Source of the DNA: an uncultured Bilophila sp.
GTDB lineage: Bacteria > Desulfobacterota > Desulfovibrionia > Desulfovibrionales > Desulfovibrionaceae
Length of the DNA stretch: 64,000 bases
NCBI GenBank assembly: GCA_910585945.1
Contig: CAJUHZ010000004.1
Location: forward strand, 78,208-142,207
Reading direction: 5' to 3'
The notes below the pieces were generated by a model. That model was not told the DNA's origin. It saw only the letters and a program-made list of their open reading frames with translations, and ran no database searches. Shown piece by piece: positions 61,551-64,000 of the stretch. Both the position numbers and the translations under genes were made by a program. The stretch's first letter is position 1, and every line of letters begins with the position of its first letter.

Positions 61551-62066
61551 TCATAAAATATCTATGATAACTTCATATTTATCATCAATCAATATATAAT
61601 TGCAGTTGTTTTTTTGACATTCTTCAAGATAGTATTGATTTTCTCTAATCAAATGCTCTTGTGTGCACCATAAATCATCCATCCTCTTTTCGATTATGTC
61701 AGATTTCATCTTAATAAGATCATAATTGTTCAGGATATATTTTTTACTCATAACAAGGCAATAAAACTTTATTTTTTGCGCATATTCATTATTAAAATCA
61801 TTTTTCCAATCAAATGGTATATACCCTCCCTCAATAATAAGATTTTGATTGTTTTCGATAGCTGTCTTGACTGTTTCTCGAATTATGGGCCAAAGATATC
61901 CTTGAAGTTCAACATCATCTTCAGCAGTCAATTCTGTATTTCCACTTCTGATGAGGCCCATCTTGATCAAATCTATGGATAAATATGGAAACCCGTATTT
62001 ATTCAGCAAGTTTTGAGCAAGGAATGTTTTTCCCGTATGAGTCGCCCCGGATATCAGGATAATCAT
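61551..62066 (-). CDS. P-loop kinase-like protein, AT-rich
   Basis: The 171-residue protein starts MIILISGATHTGKTFLAQNL, with Walker A GATHTGKT at residues 7-14. IDLIKMG follows, then LIIEGGYIPFDW, and a lid-like region KMKSDIIEKRMDDLW. This is the layout of small nucleotide/sugar kinases and zeta-toxin-like AAA proteins; substrate unknown. The coding sequence is AT-rich and quite unlike the flanking NlpC/P60 gene, suggesting transfer. No antitoxin gene is adjacent. Confidence 0.65.
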   Translation of the reverse strand: MIILISGATHTGKTFLAQNLLNKYGFPYLSIDLIKMGLIRSGNTELTAEDDVELQGYLWPIIRETVKTAIENNQNLIIEGGYIPFDWKNDFNNEYAQKIKFYCLVMSKKYILNNYDLIKMKSDIIEKRMDDLWCTQEHLIRENQYYLEECQKNNCNYILIDDKYEVIIDIL

Positions 62067-62230
62067 GCTGCTATCCTTTGCCTCCGATTGCCCAGCACTG
62101 TCATGTTATGCAGCCCCCACGGCGATGTATGAGGTTCAGTTTGCTGAAAAAGCATGGTTTCGACATGTTCGGCGGCATTATCACCCGTCAGACTCCCCTC
62201 GAGGAGAAAAATCAAATGTATAGGATATTT

Positions 62231-62767
62231 CTAGACATTGAAAAATTCATCCGGATACCGCACCGTGCCATGAACGCCTTTGAGAGCATTTGGGTATAAT
62301 TCTTTTGCCATACAACATTCCTGAGGGACAGCAAAGGGAAATTTGATGCCAAAATCGCTCGCCTTGCGATATCCAAACCGCGGGTAATACTCCTTGTGAC
62401 CAATCAAAACCACAGAGCCGTACCCAAGTCGGGCGGCTCTTTTATGAGCCTCTTCAAGCAACATCCCGCCTATGCCCTGCTTCTGGAACTCCGGCAAAAC
62501 AGCAAGAGGGGCAACGCCCAATGAAACAATACTACGTTTTTCCGATATAATTTTTAATTTTGTAAGTAAAATATATCCAACTAACATATTGTTATCGTTT
62601 TCTGCTGCCAATGAAAGTTGTGGGATAAAATCCTTCGATTTTTGTAATGACTTGACCAAATGTTCTTCCCTGTGATCACTTTCTTGAATATCCTTGAAGG
62701 CAGACTTTATCAAATCATATATTATTCCATAATCATTATGCTGTACTTCTCTGATTTTACTATTCAT
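62231..62767 (-). CDS. GNAT family N-acetyltransferase
   Basis: The 178-residue protein belongs to the YhbS-like GNAT group that transfers acetyl from acetyl-CoA. The acetyl-CoA loop is LPEFQKQGIGGMLLEEAHKR near 91-110, with VLIGHKEYYPRFGY near 121-134. I chose ATG 62767 because GAGGTG precedes it; GTG at 62773 is possible. It is AT-rich. Substrate unknown; relatives include resistance and protein acetyltransferases. It faces the same way as the kinase gene, with 164 bases between. Confidence 0.8.
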   Translation of the reverse strand: MNSKIREVQHNDYGIIYDLIKSAFKDIQESDHREEHLVKSLQKSKDFIPQLSLAAENDNNMLVGYILLTKLKIISEKRSIVSLGVAPLAVLPEFQKQGIGGMLLEEAHKRAARLGYGSVVLIGHKEYYPRFGYRKASDFGIKFPFAVPQECCMAKELYPNALKGVHGTVRYPDEFFNV

Positions 62768-62773
62768 GTTCAC

Positions 62774-63453
62774 CTCAAATTAATATAAGTTTAACATCGT
62801 TATTTTTGAATGAATCATTTTGTGCTTCTATCCTGAAATGATTCATCCGTCAATTATCAAAGACAAGTAGAATCCAGGCATCTGCGAGGGGGTTCCATTT
62901 CTGAAGTGAATTGTAAAATCTCAAGTTCCAGTCTGGTATGCTTCAACCGTCCATACACAAGAGAGCCTTGCGCTCCGTCCCCATGACAGCGGGGAACCAG
63001 CATAACTTCAGTTCGCTTCCCCTACATATACGACGAGAGCAAGGGAATAAGATAGCGGGATATTGGAACCTTGGGCTGACGAACCGGAAAGGGCATGGGT
63101 ATGGCTTGTTGAAGAACCTGCACCGGGTCAATCGGCCCGACAAAGCCGCCTCCTCCTGACTCGGCACGTCTGGTTCCGAAGGCTTGCACGCGACATGCTC
63201 GCTCCCGCCGCTGCCGAGCACATGCCAGCCGACAAGATAGTTGAGGCCGGGAAAATCCGTCGCAGTATCGGCTCCATACCAGGGATAGAGGCCGACGGAC
63301 GTGGCGATATTGCCGCCGGAATCGAGCATAAAATCCCACTCGTTCAGGTCCAGAGTGAGGGTATGGTCGATAGGCATGAGGTCACTTTCCCTGTCAGGTG
63401 CGCTTTGACAAGCCGCCCGAACGTGCGTAGTTGAAGCCATACAAGAGGCCGTC
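62774..63453. other. region without a confident gene between the GNAT gene and the frameshifted gene
   Basis: To about 62940 it is AT-rich and non-coding. The rest shows several overlapping open frames on both strands, none with a full family match; the best is a minus-strand fragment at 63246-63377 noted separately. Composition becomes GC-rich again near 63100. Confidence 0.5.
63246..63377 (-). pseudogene. possible phage tail gene fragment (gp46-like N-terminus)
   Basis: From the ATG at 63377 the minus strand reads MPIDHTLTLDLNEWDFMLDS, then GGNIATSVGLY. The pattern W-D-x2-L-D-x2-G-NIA is what I know from the start of gp46-like tail proteins of Mu-like phages. The frame stays open to 62943, but the later part is Cys/Arg-rich and unconvincing, while another minus frame ends plausibly at 63022. 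This suggests a broken gene. Only a resemblance by eye. Confidence 0.3.
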
Positions 63454-63824
63454 ATGACCGCCATTACCTTTGATACGTTGGCTATTTTGAGAAACTGAAG
63501 GCCGCCGGAATGCCTGAAGAGCAGGCCAAGGTGCAGGCGGAGACGCAGGCCGCCGCCCTGCAAAAGGCGCTGGATAAAGATGAGGCCAGCCGCAAGGATC
63601 TTGCCGCCAAAGGCGATATCCAAGACGTATGCACGGAAATTCAGGATGTACGCCTTGAACTCAAGCAGGAAATTCAGGACGTGCGCCTTGAGATGAAATC
63701 CATGGAGATGCGGCTGCTGAAGCGGCAACTGGGTATTGGGGCCGCCCTTGGCTCCTTTATGTTTGCCGGTTTTGGAACCCTGGCCGTGGTCATGGCCAAG
63801 GGCTTCGGTTGGCTCGGATTTTAG
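63454..63824 (+). pseudogene. frameshifted coiled-coil membrane protein (DUF1640-like)
   Basis: ATG 63454, with AGAGG upstream, reads MTAITFDTLAILRN and then stops at 63498. Restoring one base after GGC (near 63482) would give TFDTLAYFEKLKAAGMPEEQ and join the open frame running to 63824. The joined product would be ~123 residues: N-terminal motif, a coiled coil with two EIQDVRLE units, and a C-terminal membrane helix (GAALGSFMFAGFGTLAVVMA). That is the layout of DUF1640/coiled-coil phage-associated proteins. A sequencing error is possible. The intact part alone (63510-63824, 104 residues) may also be translated. Confidence 0.6.
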
Positions 63825-63848
63825 GCGTCGCTTCATGACGTTTTCCCT

Positions 63849-63871
63849 GCCCCGCTCCGGCGGGGCTTTTT
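63849..63871 (+). terminator. intrinsic terminator after the coiled-coil gene
   Basis: A perfect seven-base stem GCCCCGC/GCGGGGC around TCCG, followed by five T. It lies 24 bases after the stop codon. Confidence 0.85.
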
Positions 63872-64000
63872 CGTTTGCGGCACGAAATATGACAAATTTC
63901 TGTACAGAAAGGAGAGTGTTCCAAATACTCCGAGGCGTCGGGCAAGGCGGCGCGGTTCTGCCAGCCGCGCACGATGTGCTCCGGCAACGGCGAAATGTGC
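63872..64000. other. right edge, unassigned
   Basis: AGAAAGGAGAG (63905-63915) looks like a ribosome binding site, and several short frames run off the edge, one reading ECSKYSEASGKAARFCQPR then TMCSGNGEMC. None has a usable ATG in frame, so no gene is called. Confidence 0.3.

Noticed and set aside
63063..63434. 123-codon plus-strand frame with an acceptable start
   Set aside because: It is antisense to the phage-like fragment and shows no family resemblance; coding status cannot be supported.

Overview
The window reads as chromosomal DNA of a GC-rich Gram-negative bacterium, most likely a Desulfovibrio-type member of the Desulfovibrionaceae. The outer membrane is shown by a LptE-type lipoprotein and an Mla/MCE phospholipid transport operon. 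The lineage guess is inference from gene order: rpmF-plsX-fabH-fabG-acpP-fabF-glyA-dCMP deaminase-ribD-ribE-ribBA-ribH-nusB-leuS-lptE-holA is an arrangement I know from that family. No 16S rRNA gene is present to confirm it.

Layout. 1-6.7 kb: a poorly understood module made of the end of a SrfB-like protein, a large SrfC-like GTPase, a membrane-anchored Sel1-type protein and an exported von Willebrand A protein. 6.8-6.9 kb: a one-spacer remnant of a type I-E-like CRISPR array. 7-14.4 kb: proS, xseA, an M23 peptidase, xseB, ispA, and a DRE-TIM metallolyase carrying a C-terminal Cache/PDC-like domain. 14.6-18.7 kb, minus strand: a DsbD-like protein, TrmJ and a NhaD/CitMHS-like carrier. 18.8-21.8 kb: tRNA-Lys, a CGGC protein, a nested palindrome, a glycosyltransferase-like protein, a MITE-like repeat and a lone OppD-type ATPase. 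22-26.2 kb: grpE and an mla-type operon. 26.3-29.3 kb: a hydroxyacid dehydrogenase, cysteine synthase and a FUSC-type membrane protein. 29.5-34.2 kb: tRNA-Thr, EVE protein, slyX, mutY, icd and an aminotransferase. 34.3-50.2 kb: the lipid, riboflavin and leuS block. 50.2-51.1 kb: an AT-rich orphan gene and a second MITE-like copy. 51.4-61.4 kb: radC, lon, a DUF1848 protein, recA, alaS and an NlpC/P60 lipoprotein. 61.4-64 kb: an accessory end with two AT-rich genes (a P-loop kinase and a GNAT acetyltransferase), a possible phage fragment and a frameshifted coiled-coil membrane protein.

How the parts work together. Most genes are housekeeping and tightly packed, often with 4-base stop/start overlaps, so they form long transcription units: type II fatty acid synthesis (plsX, fabH, fabG, acpP, fabF), riboflavin synthesis (ribD, ribE, ribBA, ribH), exonuclease VII with prenyl diphosphate synthesis, and outer-membrane lipid trafficking (mlaE, mlaF, mlaD and an auxiliary lipoprotein). 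RecA, RadC, MutY, exonuclease VII and the DNA polymerase III delta subunit cover repair and replication.

The best candidates for new biology are the SrfB/SrfC/Sel1/VWA module, the metallolyase fused to a Cache-like domain, and the short inverted-repeat elements. All functional calls come from reading translations and motifs by eye; no database search was possible.
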